From Pyronema omphalodes (lineage: Eukaryota > Ascomycota > Pezizomycetes > Pezizales > Pyronemataceae): a stretch of DNA of 64,000 nucleotides. The stretch is taken from NCBI GenBank assembly GCA_024516155.1, contig JAJJXM010000041.1, positions 70,001 to 134,000 of the forward strand, written 5' to 3'. The notes beneath the pieces were generated by a model. It ran no database searches, had not been told where the DNA came from, and saw nothing but the letters and a program-made list of their open reading frames with translations. Both the position numbers and the translations under genes were made by a program. Below are positions 34,225 to 46,145 of this stretch, piece after piece. Position 1 is the first letter of the stretch, and every line of letters begins with the position of its first letter.

Positions 34225-36100
34225 ACGGTTAAAGACATTACGCGATTGGATAACTCCATCTACGAGTACGTATGGCGACCGTCCCTGGCGACTGTCATAG
34301 ACATTTTGTGCATGCTGTAAAGTGACAGTCCTTTGGAAACGAAGAACCACCACCTAACCCTGAGATACATCGAATTTATCCAGAGCAATTGAACCATCAA
34401 TAGGAGTTTCTGATAAGACCTAATTGCTCGGTCATCGCTCATGCCCTCATCGCCGCACAGTTCCAGGGCTAACAGACGGGCCCTGGATCATGTTACAGCG
34501 CAACCGCTGAGCGTCAATTATTTCTTGGGTGGACAGAATTGGCGTGGATCTAAAAGTATGATAACTCAATTTCAACTCTCTCGCAAAGAAAAAAAAAAAA
34601 AAAAAAGAATAAATTAAAATTAAAATTAAAATTAAAATTTGACCTTCGAGGTTTGACGACCTTAAACGTTTCATATTTTTTTCTGTAATGTATTTCAATT
34701 TCGGAAACCTCTTTCTAGCCGTTGATTGGCCTACCGGCTGTTCGGCGAAAACTCGGCCCGATACTTGCTTTATCGGTGGCTGTAATGAAATACTTACGCA
34801 GCCTTTACGGCTTCGGCGACATTTACGGACGTCGGTATGTAGGTATCCCATGAGTAGGCTTATGGTACACTTTGCTAAGACTTCCGAGGTGCAAGGGTGA
34901 TCGTTGATTGCTGACCATCCCAGATCCTTGCGTGTTTTACATGTGCCCAGCCAACAACGCTAGGTTTAGCGAGTGATCCGCTACACAGAAGCATGGTTGC
35001 AGTAGCTTGACTTGGTCCTGACGCTTTTAGTGATTTTGCCGTCGATTGACGTTAGAGGAGATTTAGGTTTTAGGGTTGCGCTTCCACCTTATTGTACATC
35101 GTTTTAGTGGTTACCTATCTTGCACTTGCACTCTAATACATACATGAAACCGAGTGGCAAACAGGTCCAGGGTCCGACCAGGGCAACTCGACTAGTGCAC
35201 GAAAAATTTGCTACCCCCTCCGCTAACAATTCAAAATGTTGGTTCGATAGTAAAGGCGCCAATCTCTCCGGGCCACTTCAGATGCTCGTAGGGTTGGCAA
35301 TTGTGGCCACGTCCAATCAAGGTCTCCCGTGTGTAGAACGGTACACAACACATGTACTGCAACGTCGCGATGTGACTAGCGAGTTCTGGAGGCTATGCAC
35401 CATGACTGGGTGCTTATATTGAGTTCCCGTTTCCATTTGTTGGTTGTGGCACAATCTAAACTATCTGCGTTGCAAGCAATAGAATTTGAAAGAACGTTCA
35501 GCCAATGGTACGAACCAGTGGGAGATTCAATCCTTGCAGCATCCCAGAGGCTTACCCCTAATATGCTCCAATATGTTTTGAATTGTTTGCCATGGATCAT
35601 GCATTTGTCATGATGAACTTTTAGAAGCCGCGATTCATTAAGGAATCGAGAAGGCCAGTACAGAATACACGGATGCTCCATGACGCCACGGATACGATAT
35701 GAAATGCCTATGCAGGGGTTTTATATCGAAATTAATTATATACAAACACAATAGAGTTTTTTTACAATCATTACGCTTGGCAAAATACTTCAATTGTAAC
35801 ATTGGTATAGTCGCTGATTGATACTCGATGACGCTGACTCGCGAACATTTGTAGCATGCGCACGCACCATTAACTGCTCTATTTGTTGATTGATATCGGG
35901 AGGGCTTATGTCCTGCTCGTTATCAATGTGTCAGTGTTAGCCTTTAGAATATAAAATGCTGGAAATGCCTCTGCTGCCTACAAATCAGTAGTGATAGTTA
36001 ATGATTGGATGTGGCGCATGGGTGTGGCTGACGAATGTGGCGTGATACTTGATGATGTAACATTATTATTCCTGATCAATAACACATTAGGAACATCATC
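34225..36100 (+). repeat. duplicated gene 3' flank, copy A
   Basis: About 1.9 kb match about 39365-41250 with gaps. Shared phrases include ATTACGCGATTG, ACTCGGCCCGATAC, GGTCCAGGGTCCGACCAGGG, TTTTAGAAGCCG and GTGGCTGACGAATGTGGCG. Each copy follows a small-protein gene on the same strand (33311 and 38818). A poly-A tract and about five AAATT repeats lie at 34588-34640. No gene is supported inside. Confidence 0.7.
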
Positions 36101-36654
36101 ATTCAGGTGATTTTCAATTAGAAACTATTACGCGAGAATTTTCTCTGATGATTTCGGTGAATTTCCTACAAATAGAATTGCCCATTTTAGCAACATTAAA
36201 GATATCAAGATATCAAGATCAACCGTGGTCTGAGCCATCGTGATTCCCCCAGTGCCCTCAGAAAGTCTGAATCTAAATCATTCATGCATTTCATTTGTCA
36301 AGGAATCAAATGTAAAATTCTTGCTATCTCCTTGATGACCCGAGATAGCGAAAACGTACGCACGGTTATTCATCTCGCCCAAAGAAGGGTGATATGTCAT
36401 GATCGTACAATGTTCTCTTCCTGATTACATCATGTATCACGATATCCCCATAGCGAAGTCATTTACTCAAACCAATCATCTGGCCTCATTAGGCAATTGC
36501 CTTGACTTTTTTTACTTTCGTCTACTTGTGCCACACAACTCGGATAGGCCTTGGCCTTCCTCGGCCCTTGAGTTCACTTCAATAATGCACATGAATTGTG
36601 TATTGGTGTCAAGCATATTTCTGAAATTTCTATCCGATATCTCTGTGGATTGTA

Positions 36655-36965
36655 TCAAGAACTGCCATACATATACGGGATGCAGGCATGCCGTCGGTTA
36701 CTAAACTCGGTTAGGTTCAAGAATGGCTTATGGTACACTTCGCCAAGGCTACCAAGTTGCGAGGTTAATGATTCATCAATGATCATCCTAGATCCCTGCT
36801 CGCGTCATGTATATGTAGCTAGACAATAGCGCTAGGATTAGTCGGTAATCAGCTAGAAGCATGGCCGCGGTAGCTTGAATCGGTCTTGACGTTTTTAGTG
36901 ATTTTTCCAATCGATTGACGTTAGAGTAGATTTAGGTTTTAGGGTTGCGCTTCCGCCTTTGTCAC
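36655..36965 (+). repeat. partial third copy of the duplicated flank
   Basis: From ACATATACGGGATGCAGGC to GATTTAGGTTTTAGGGTTG it is close to 39960-40250 and related to 34850-35090. It stands alone, without a gene before it. Confidence 0.7.
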
Positions 36966-36984
36966 TAACAGATGTAGCGAGCGT

Positions 36985-37390
36985 ATTTCTAGTTGCAATA
37001 GGGATTCCAAGCTGCATTTTGCGTGCCGTTCGGCCAAAAGATAAGGTGTATGACGGGTTGCAGATGTAGTGAAGGCTGAAAATTTCTTTCAGGCGTCATC
37101 GTTCTGGGGTCGAAGATAGTATGCCGATTGAGTAGTTTTCCCCTTTTCGATAGCACGACAACACAATGCCACCATACCGATGAAAGGAAGAAAGGGAGAC
37201 AAATAATGTTTGACACGAGACGCAACCTTTTGAGGCTGATTTGGTGGTAGACAGCCAGTGATGTGACGAAGCTGGAGAGGATGTTCGGAAGTATAGGTAT
37301 AACGTAGGTTAACGTACAGTGGTGATGGCGACAGGAAATGGCCACTGGATCTGTCGTCTTCTTTACGTCAGAGGCTATCACGTGACATGA
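36985..37390 (-). repeat. segment paralogous to 48240-48600
   Basis: Both segments carry GCAATAGG-TT/AT-CC-A-GCTG, TTTCGCGTGCCG (here TTTTGCGTGCCG), AAGGTGTAT and matched spacing. Minus-strand frames of about 120-130 codons cover both, but I cannot show they are coding: their reading frames do not stay aligned by eye. Treat as a duplicated segment of unknown content. Confidence 0.45.
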
Positions 37391-38817
37391 CGTAGCATAT
37401 TTTATCCCGCCAAGTGCACAGCCGTGGCAACGTCGACGGTAAATCGGCTATCGTTATGTGAGTTTTACAGTCCGCAGAACGCGGGGTCCAACACACGTCA
37501 CATATTGGATTTCAATGTCGATTGATGTATCAAATTCTAAGTTTGTTATCACCACCTCTATGGTTCAAGCTGCACCTGGAAATCTAGAGTTTTCTATCTT
37601 CCATGATCGCTGGTACGCTAACTGTTCCCGGCAACGTGGCACGTGCAGGACGATGATCATCCTCTGAGCCGCTCATCCCACCGCTCTCAGTTTCCATCTA
37701 ACGTGGTCTACAGCAAAGTGCCTCTTGGGGACATAATATCAGAAGCCTTTGCATACCATGTCATCTTCTCGCCAGGATAGGCATCTGGGTCTGCCCCGCC
37801 ACGTGGGAAAAGCAGATCAGAGGAATGTTGTGTAGGCTCATATCTACAACCCTACGTAGGGGATCTGAAAACAGTGCACTGCACCTCAATTCTCAGCAGC
37901 AAATAGAAAGCGATTTCCGTTTTTCCACTTCAGATTCATATCAATTGGGTTATTTGTGGAGGGGCTACCTAAAATGAGTCGGTGACGCGCGATGACGACA
38001 ACTTCTCACATTCCGTGTTTATAACGTCAAGCACAAGCGACTTGCCGGTGTATCTCGCTTCTAGATTCCTGCAAGTCTTGTGGAACGACGGCATATCAAC
38101 GGCCTCAGATTCCAGCCTGGAACACCGCCAATCACAACTCGAAACAATCTACGTACTTAGATAACCACCATGCATGAATGAACAGATAATAATGCGACAT
38201 GACGTCGGCTTGTGCAGTTTGCGCTGAATACGCTCCTAGTGGCCGTGATCACTCCATATGTCGTCGATAGCAGCCTAAACAAAGTAGAGGACATCCCATC
38301 GCTCTATAGAAACGGACAAGGAGAAAGCCTAGTTAACCACGAAAGGTATTTCCTATAAACCGTCAATAGAGCACTCGGATAGACAGGGGGGTGCCTACCT
38401 CCTCTTGCGTAGGTGAAGTCGGGGTTGTTTTATCCATCCCAAATAGCGGGATGGGAAATCCTCCAGCAACACCCCCCCCCCCCCCCCCTTCGGTTTTCGT
38501 ATTCAGATTGACCGAAGACCAATCAATCCAACCCACGAAACATCGGTGCATGCCATCAACAGATTACTGAAATATTTGTGGAGACACAATATGGTGGTCT
38601 CGCAACTTTGGATTGCAATAACAAGGCTTTGACTATGCAATTCATCCCTTTCGAGTTCTTCTCTCTCCTCTTCTCCTCAGCATAAATAATCTCTGCCCTA
38701 TTCACTTCTACTCCATTCCATCTCCCCATTCACACTAGAATCCACCCATACCTCCCTCAACATCATCTGAACCCCTCTTCCTTCAAGTGCTTGTCAGTTT
38801 TTCACTCCTACAGCATC
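37391..38817. other. intergenic, promoter side of the gene at 38818
   Basis: It contains a C17 run at 38472-38488. Just upstream of the ATG, 38655-38800 is a CT-rich leader typical of fungal promoters. No other gene is supported. Confidence 0.5.
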
Positions 38818-39134
38818 ATGGACCAACCTATCCACCAAAGCATTGTTATCAGTAAAGATATCACAGTCCCTGGCTCCGATGCCGTCAACGAAAATGAAAT
38901 TGATCACAGCGCTGCTAGCAGTACTCCTAGTATGTCTTTCCTACTTCTTGGGACATATATTCAAGTTCCTCATTCAACATTGACTAACAAATGGTCTCAA
39001 ACACAGGAAATAAGGCTACTGTGCCAATGCCTATTAGGGCTTTCAATACCATCCCCAACGGTTTTAACTATTCGATGGATATTTGGCTTTCGCAGGAGCA
39101 GAGGGATAATGGAGTTAGAGTATACCGCGGATAG
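38818..39134 (+). CDS. REEDGVR-module small protein (79 aa), minimal form
   Basis: Exon 1 is 38818-38929 and exon 2 is 39007-39134; the 77-nt phase-1 intron starts GTATGT, has an ACTAAC branch and ends ACACAG. Exon 1 encodes 37 residues (MDQPIHQSIVIS...), acidic and Ser-rich. Exon 2 is 128 nt, the same length as in the gene at 50210, and carries YSMDIWLSQEQRDNGVRVYR at 59-78, then Gly and TAG. With 50210 it is the smallest, cleanest form. Its promoter has a CT-rich leader and its 3' flank is shared with the gene at 33311. No signal peptide or dibasic processing site is visible. Confidence 0.77.
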
Positions 39135-39364
39135 TTTTGCTGGTTTATTTGAGTCTGAGTCCTGTCTCTCAGAGAAAGAGTTCATTTTTTATTATGCTTA
39201 TTGATCACCCAAACTTGACTTATATTCATTCTGAATGTTTTGTCATTGGGTGACGTGAATTCTTCGCTCTGACACTTGTGTGATTCTGTTGGGTAATGAC
39301 TGCGCTTTGTGATGATCTGCGGGGAACCTTATGTTTTGAAAATGCGAAGGACCTTATTCTACGA

Positions 39365-41250
39365 CGGTTGAAGGCATTACGCGATTGAATAACTCTGTCG
39401 ACGAATACCTATGGCAACCGCCCCTTACCACTGTCAGATACAGTTGGTGCACCATATACCATCAAGTGTCGATTCTTTGGAAACGTGGCAGCGTTATCTA
39501 ACTCCGAGATAGATCGGATTTTCTTAAGCAATGAAACCGTTGATGGGAGTGTCTGAGAAGAACTAATTGTTCGCTCATGGCTTATGCTCTTTTCACCGCA
39601 CCCCCCCCCCCCCCCCCCCATGGTTCCGGGGTCAACAAACGGACCCGAGATGACATTATAGCGCAATGCTGAGCATGAATGACGTTACTGACCATTTCCA
39701 GGATGCGCAGAATTGTCTTGAATCCCACGACATCATGATTGAATTTCCTATTTCCATAACAAAAAAAAAACAATTACCTCCGGGATTTGACAGCCCTAAA
39801 AGTTGTACTTTTTATTGGTTTCTCGAATGGATTTCGATTCCGGAAAGTTATTTTCTAGCCTTTGCTTGACCTACCGGCTTGTCGACGAAAACTCGGCCCG
39901 ATACTCACTCTGTCGGTATCTGCGATGGAATACATACGTAGCCTCATCGGCCCCGGCAACATACATATACGGGATGGAGGCATGCCGTCGGTTACTAAAG
40001 TCGGTTAGGTTCAAGAATGGCTTATGGTACACTTCGCCTAGGGTTGCAAGGTTAATGGTTCATGAATGATCATCCTAGATCCCTGCTCGTGTCATGTATG
40101 GCTACAGAGCCAATAGCGCTAGGATTAGTCAGTGATCGGCTAGGAGCATGGCCGCAGAAGCTTGATCGGTCTTGACGTTTTTAGTGATTTTTTCGATCGA
40201 TTGACGTTAGAGTAGTTTTAGGTTTTAGGGTTTTCCTTCCACCTTATCGTACGTCGTTTTGGCGGTTAGCTATATTGCACTTGCACTCCATGTACATACA
40301 CGAAACCGGCTGCCAAACAGGTCCAGGGTCCGACCAGGGCAACTCGACTAGTGTACGAAAAATTTTCTACCACTCCACTAACGATTCCAAAGGCCGGTTT
40401 AAAGTGAAGGTGCCAATCTCTCAGGGCCGCTTCAGATGCTTGTAGGGTTGGGGGATTGTGGTTACGTCCAAGGAAGGTTTTCGGGTGCATAACGGTACAC
40501 AGCACATGCACTACAACGTCGCGATGTAACTAGCGAGGTTTGAAGGCCATGCACCATGACTGGGCGCTTAAATTCGGCAATCAATTTTATTTGTGGGTAG
40601 CACAATCCAATTTATATGTGTTGTTGCAAGCCGTAGATGAAGAATATTCAGCCAATGACACAAATCAGCGGGAGATTGAATCCTTGCAGCAACCCAGAGG
40701 CTTACCTCGAGTGCACTCCAATATGTTTTTTTTATGTTTTGTCGGGAATAGTGCATTTGTCATGATGAATTTTTAGAAGCCGAGATCCATTGAGGAACTG
40801 AGAAGGCTAATACAGCACACACGAATGCACCTTGACCTTGAACTGAGACAGGGACTGCCGATTCAAATGCACTATATCTTTGAACGGGATCATGTATATT
40901 ATTCATGGCAGAATGTTTCTACAATGACTAATGTCAGCAAGGGATTGCCATTCAATGTATGACCGTGGCTCGCCAACATTCTTGAAAAGCAAACAACTAC
41001 TTGGCTGATCTATTCATTGGTTAATATTAAAAAAGCTTATTTTGTGCTTGCTCTTGATCCTTGAGCATTCATATTCGGAATACCTGATGCTCACAATGCA
41101 TCTGTTGTCCACCGGTTAGTAGTGATATGGCATGACTATATGTGGCGTATTGATGTGGCTGACGAATGTGGCGGGCCATAATACACAGCAGGCGTGATAC
41201 TTGGTGATGTGAAAGTTCTGTTGCTTATGGAAAACGATTAGAGGAATTGT
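39365..41250 (+). repeat. duplicated gene 3' flank, copy B
   Basis: This is the paralogue of 34225-36100. It contains a C19 run at 39601-39619 at a place where copy A has only a short GC-rich stretch. No gene is supported inside. Confidence 0.7.
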
Positions 41251-42318
41251 CTCTTCAGTCAATATCCATTGGAACCTGTTAAAGAGGAGGCCATTTTGAT
41301 GATGGTGTACTAGAACTGCGTGCAAGCAGAATCGCTACTTAATGATGCCAAAAATCTCCACCGTATTCACAACAAATATCATAGTCTCACTCCATTCATT
41401 AAAGTTTGTACCGAAATCGCACATTTCATCATCTATTGTACCCCCATGCAATTTTAAGTGGCTATAGCTTTCCGTAGTTGAGACTAGCGGAGGTACGTAC
41501 AGAGTCGATGGAGATACGGGCCACAGATGACAGGGCGTTTGTTTCTCATCGGATTAGGCTAGATTGAGAGGCGGAAAACAATGAAACTCGGCGATGCGTT
41601 ACGAGAATGACTGAGTAGCTACGGCGCTCCTGAAAGAGGTAATCAAGTAAATTGGATGATTACAGGGACACAAAGATGTACAGACGTTGGCGGTAAAGTT
41701 TATTTATGTATGTGGAAGTTGGAAACCGTTGATGGCTGATGCATATTTGCATTTTGGATTACCGGTTGGAAATACGAATTTTGTTCATAACGTTTAAAGG
41801 TAACAGTCGTGGTACTCTTCATGTGGTAATTATATGATACGATTAATGATTTAGTCGCAAGGTATTCAAGAAGGCAGGCGAGGCTGCGAGGTTTGATTTC
41901 GCCAGATGAAATGGCTGGCATGTGATGGTGGTGCGTAAAGTTCTGGAGATGCTATCTAGAGCTATCTATTTGGCGCTAGTCAAAATGGTATGGAAAAGAC
42001 ACTTCTACACGTACAGCTTACATACATGGGTAGCTGTCTTCTCTATGCACATGGAAGCTAAATTCGAAATGCCCGGCAAAATGTGATGTGAGTAAAGACT
42101 GCAAGGCAAATTCCCCATAAAAAAGTGAATCTAGGGCAATAAATCGCGATGGTTTAGATCCTTCAACCTTCTCTATTAAGCATACCTCATTAAATCTCTT
42201 AATATCGCAAGAGTGACGGTTGTTTTTCACACCTTCACATTGTACGTGGATAAAGAATCGCATCGCCATAGTTCGCTGATTTTAAGTAGCAACGGTGTTT
42301 CGACGAAACATTGTTTCT
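41250..42318. other. intergenic
   Basis: Nothing supported. A minus-strand frame of 83 codons at 42018-42269 lies downstream of the orphan gene; it has no domain that I recognise. Confidence 0.45.
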
Positions 42319-43399
42319 TTATTTATGTACTGATAGTTCATCATGCATAGAGTTTGCCATTTCCTCATCACAGAGGCCTAGCCTCACCATTTCAGCGGTA
42401 GCCATCTCCCGGTTGGTATACTTTTTCCCGTCCTTTCCTATGAAGGTTTTGCCAAAGTACCAATTCCTGACAGTCCAATTTGCATTGACACCTAGGGCCA
42501 GGAATCTCGTAATGGTTTGAGTCATCGCGGATCCAGGCAGGTCCTTCTCCTTAGCTTTGATATTGCGCCTCCTTTCTTTCAGTTGCGACTTTCGGTCCTG
42601 TCGGTAATACTATTAGCACCATTGTCCTTATTTCTCCACTTTCATGAATGCGAAATTACCTGAAGATCAGTCTTATTCGCAGCCACCTGGATGGGATGTA
42701 GATGCTTGTGCTGCTTATCTGAGGACTTCATGACCGCATGGGAAAGCGAGATCCTGCGAAGACCCAAACTCTCAATATCATTGGCGTTAACAAGGACTTT
42801 CCGACATCCTCCATCGTTGTTGTAGAACGATAAGGTAGTGTATGGGACGCGATTGAACCTGATGAGGTACCGAGGCACAAATCGCGGGCATACAACCAAG
42901 ATGTTGGCGGCGGATACGTAACGTCCTGGTTTCAGGAGTTTAGCATCGGGTGTGCGGCAACGTCGGCGCCTGTGTGATCTTCTGGCGCGGGGATTGTTGG
43001 ATCGCTTTCTATGAACTGGCGTGGTTTAAGTAGAAGGTCATAAAGGCTTGCAGTGGGTGGCTGAATCTTACATCGCGAGCTTGGGGGCTCTACAGTTATT
43101 TCGTCGTCAGTTCCCGTGGATGATACACTCAGAGATTCGCTGTCTTGATCGTCAGTGCCGGAGAATGATACTCTCGGAGATTCTCTGTAGAGCTGAAAGT
43201 TGTCGTATTCCTCTTCAGTGGTGAAAGAGCCAGCGAAAGACTGGTTACGCGCGACAGGGGTGTCGGGGGGGGAGGTTGCAACGGTAGTGAGCTCATCATC
43301 AGTGATTTTCCGCGCCACACCTCGCAGGGCATCATAAAGCTCGTCAGCAAGCATGGAAAGGCTAAGTTTGTCGCATTCGGCAGCTAAAGAAGGCGCCAT
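42319..43399 (-). CDS. orphan three-exon protein, unknown function (320 aa)
   Basis: The exons are 43399-43072, 43015-42660 and 42597-42319; intron 1 is phase 1 (56 nt, GTAAGA...GCCAG) and intron 2 is phase 0 (62 nt, GTAATT...GACAG). The N-terminal 110 residues are acidic and Ser/Thr-rich with a near-repeat (SFSGTDDQDSESLSVSS then TGTDDE). A short basic segment follows (RKRSNNPRARRSHRRRR, about 113-129), which could bind nucleic acid or direct nuclear entry. About 130-230 looks folded (GRYVSAANILVVCPRFV, YTTLSFYNNDGGCRKVL), and the C-terminal 92 residues are Lys/Arg-rich and mixed helix. I recognise no family. Both splices are needed to keep the frame, and each gives an uninterrupted join, which argues for a real gene. 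Confidence 0.55.
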
Positions 43400-44787
43400 T
43401 GTACCGCACAGATAAACAACTAGATGGTACGAAAGATAAGGGTTGGTGGGAGAGAAAAGGTAGTGAGTATTCAGAGTGGTAAGCAGCACGCAACAGCGTT
43501 GGATATTCGTTTCCGGGTACTGTGTTGGTCGTTCGTGCTTGTGGACTGAAAAAGCGGAGGCTTTTAATATGATAGACAGAAGAGAGACGAGAAACGATCC
43601 TCAGGTCAGCGCGCCAAAGGTTAGCCGTCACTGCTTGCGTTAGTTGCACTTGTTACCGGCAACAAAGCGAGAAGGCAGTAGTGACCTCTGAAAATCGGTG
43701 GTTGACGGCAGAAGGTAATTGGTAGTCCGTACGGCGTAGCCATGCTATCGGAGTAAGTGAACTGATATCCGGGACCTTGGAAAAGTGTATCTTTGCTGAA
43801 GCGTCAAGCGGACTATTGGAAGCTCTCTTAGCGCCGACACAGGCTCGCCTGATCTTGACTGCAGCCTGCCTCAAGCTCGACTCTGCTTGTGACGGAGCAC
43901 TGATAAAGAGCTCGAGCCCATAGAGGTATCATCATACGCGAGTTTTGGTCTCGTAAAGAAGGTTGCTACGACAACATGTATGAAGACGGCTAACGGTTCA
44001 TCAATGAAAGCTCGATGGGAGCGTATCATAGAAAAATCGCAAATTTGATACACTTGAGGCGGTACAACCCACTGAATTCGCGCACCATGTGAGATTTACA
44101 TACTGGTACTCATGGTTGTAATACGCGAAGGTCAGGCGCTCCCAGTCCATGCCTGTATCCGAAGCTTTTATGGCGACATGCATTACGTCATTGACTTGGA
44201 TAGCACATTCTGGTTCTATCAATCATTATGACTAGGGGTAAAACGAACCCACTTATAAGCACTGGACCTAGCTTTGACCTTCGTAATATCGCAGAGTTTA
44301 ACACCTCGCATGTTATAGAAAGCAGTTGCAGACGTACGGAGCGACGTAGTTCGAAAACCTCAGACGTGGAAATACATCTCGCCATCGCTCATATTGTTCG
44401 TTTGGAATAAGTCCAATACCAACAACATTGGAACTACGTAACTCAAAAAAGACAAGTACTACCCGTCGAATACCACATTCTGATTCATCTCAAAACACTA
44501 CCATTCCCATCGCAGCGAAAGCATTTTCAGGTTTCTCGACGAACGTATCATCCAAAAAAACCCCTCGTTAACACTGCACGTTCAGTTCTATTCCATGCGC
44601 CTTCTCTTCTTGTTACACTCCCAGAACATCCTCTGTGGGCCATTTTTGAATCCTGCGATCCTGCGTCTTCATTAATCTAAGAGAACCTTCCAAGCCTGTT
44701 TCGCATCACTAAATCAGCACAGTTGACAATTTCCCGTTTCTCGATGCGCCCAGGGAACGTGGGATTCCAAGCGGGGTAAGACAGCAC
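43400..44787. other. intergenic
   Basis: The promoter side of the orphan gene (CT/AG-rich near 43440-43480). No further supported feature. Confidence 0.4.
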
Positions 44788-45062
44788 TTACACACAGCGC
44801 TTGGCTCTAATCTTCTCCATTTTAATCTCCTTCTTTCCCCTCCCCGTAGCCCAGCTCTCAACATCCTCCTTAGCAATCCTAAGACGTATACCAGCAATAT
44901 CAGCCACAGAAACAACCATAATCCGGGGCTTTCGGTTTCTCGTCTGCACCTGACCAGAAGGCATGTAGCGCTCCCCCATTCCGCTACAGTAAACTTTGCA
45001 GGAGAGTTTGATTTTGATTTTGTTGGGCGTAATGTAGAAGCCTTCGATGAGCCATTATCTAT
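44788..45062 (-). pseudogene. possible coding remnant, unknown family
   Basis: The minus-strand frame ending at 44788 reads a protein-like stretch, including FYITPNKIKIKLSCKVYCSG and, further on, RKPRIMVVSVADIAGIRLRI, then a Lys/Arg-rich C-terminus. Upstream the frame meets a stop (TAA near 45060) preceded by TTTTTTATAG, which resembles a 3' splice end. No acceptable 5' exon was found. It may be the last exon of a gene or a broken fragment; I do not recognise it. Confidence 0.3.
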
Positions 45063-45390
45063 AAAAAATACGCGGAACAAAAACGACAAAAGTCGTAGCA
45101 TCAAAATCCCTCGCATAGGTCTTTTTGAAGGCTTAGAAAAAGGAGATAAGCAGTCTTCTGGGTTCAGGACGCTTCATCTTAATAGGATTTATAAGAGAAA
45201 GCTCCTAGATTCGAGTCATGCCGCATGATCCGTCTGATTTTTGCCCCCACCTTAACGACGAAGAAAAGCACGGTACGCGTAAATGGATTACATATACAAG
45301 GGAAATGCGCTGTAAGACTACCTTATCTGAAAACATCCAATATATAGATACTGACTTATGATTCCACTGTCTATGTATCTACCGGCAGTG

Positions 45391-45640
45391 GGGCGGCCCC
45401 AGTGGTGTAGTGGTATAATTGACTGAATCTGCGTAAAAAGCCAACGGATTCGAACGTCGTGTTACTCCCAGTTGTTAGTCTTGCCATTAAGGGAGGTTCA
45501 CCTGGCCACTCAGGGTAAGTAGTCACTCTATGTAGTATGGTGCAACGGCACTTGACCGGTGTCAAGAGTTGGTACGCTTCCCTAATCCATGTCTTCTTCG
45601 GTGCAAACAAGAATCAAGGGAAATATTTGGGAGAAGAAAA
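45391..45640 (+). mobile_element. diverged tRNA-derived SINE, plus orientation
   Basis: It starts with GGCGGCCCCAGTGGTGTAGTGG, containing the pol III A-box-like TGGTGTAGTGG, and has the B-box-like GGATTCGAACG about 45 nt later. The body is degenerate. It faces the SINE at 45714-46062 head-outward, so the two form an inverted pair. The right end is uncertain. Confidence 0.55.
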
Positions 45641-45713
45641 TTTAATATTAATGTTATAATTGTTATAACTTTCAGGTTTGGAATATAAATAAAAAAAATA
45701 TCATGTATTATGT

Positions 45714-46062
45714 TTATTTATTTATTTATTTATATTCATCATACGTCCGATCGAGGCCTTTTAAGGCCTATCCGGGTAAAGCAACTTGTACAACCATTTT
45801 TCCTGTCCTCGAGACCGAAATCTCCTAATGAGGCGCCCTAATCTCCTACACCCAATAACCCAACCATCCCACCAACACTTGTCTATACCTAAGGAGGCAT
45901 AGATCAGGAAAGCGTGACCACTTATCCTGAGCACCGGGTAAACCTCCCTGAGGACAAACCCCGGTAACCAAGCAATACCTGTGGGAGCGACACGGGATTC
46001 GAACCCGTCGTATTTGCGCAGTTGCAGGGAGTTATACCACTACACTACTGGGGCCGCCCCCT
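45714..46062 (-). mobile_element. tRNA-derived SINE with intact target duplication (349 bp)
   Basis: In minus orientation the head reads GGGCGGCCCCAGTAGTGTAG, with A-box TAGTGTAGTGG and B-box GGTTCGAATCC, a T-arm ACGGG/CCCGT, and GTCGCTC able to pair with GGGCGGC as an acceptor stem. A ~200-bp unrelated body and a (TAAA)n tail follow. Both sides carry a perfect 11-bp direct repeat ATGTATTATGT (45703-45713 and 46063-46073), the mark of target-primed retrotransposition. The anticodon arm does not fold cleanly, so it is not a functional tRNA gene. Confidence 0.85.
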
Positions 46063-46145
46063 ATGTATTATGTACATAATCTGCTGGCCGCGGAGACCCG
46101 CACAACGAATGATTATCCATGATTCCGTAAAACTTGGCCAGCTAA

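Noticed and set aside
34580..34640. A-rich/AAATT tract as a retroposon poly-A tail
   Set aside because: No element body or target duplication could be found next to it; reads as a microsatellite.
36989..37381. 130-codon minus-strand frame as a gene, paired with the frame at 48239-48595
   Set aside because: The DNA segments are paralogous but the reading frames are not clearly conserved between them, so coding is not supported.
37982..38164. Possible further module (VYLASRFLQVLWNDGIS)
   Set aside because: Some residues recall the module but spacing and order do not fit, no splice model joins it to a first exon, and there is no flank similarity.
45970..46060. Functional tRNA gene
   Set aside because: A and B boxes and a T-arm are present but the anticodon arm does not fold and the sequence continues into a SINE body with a TAAA tail and target duplication.
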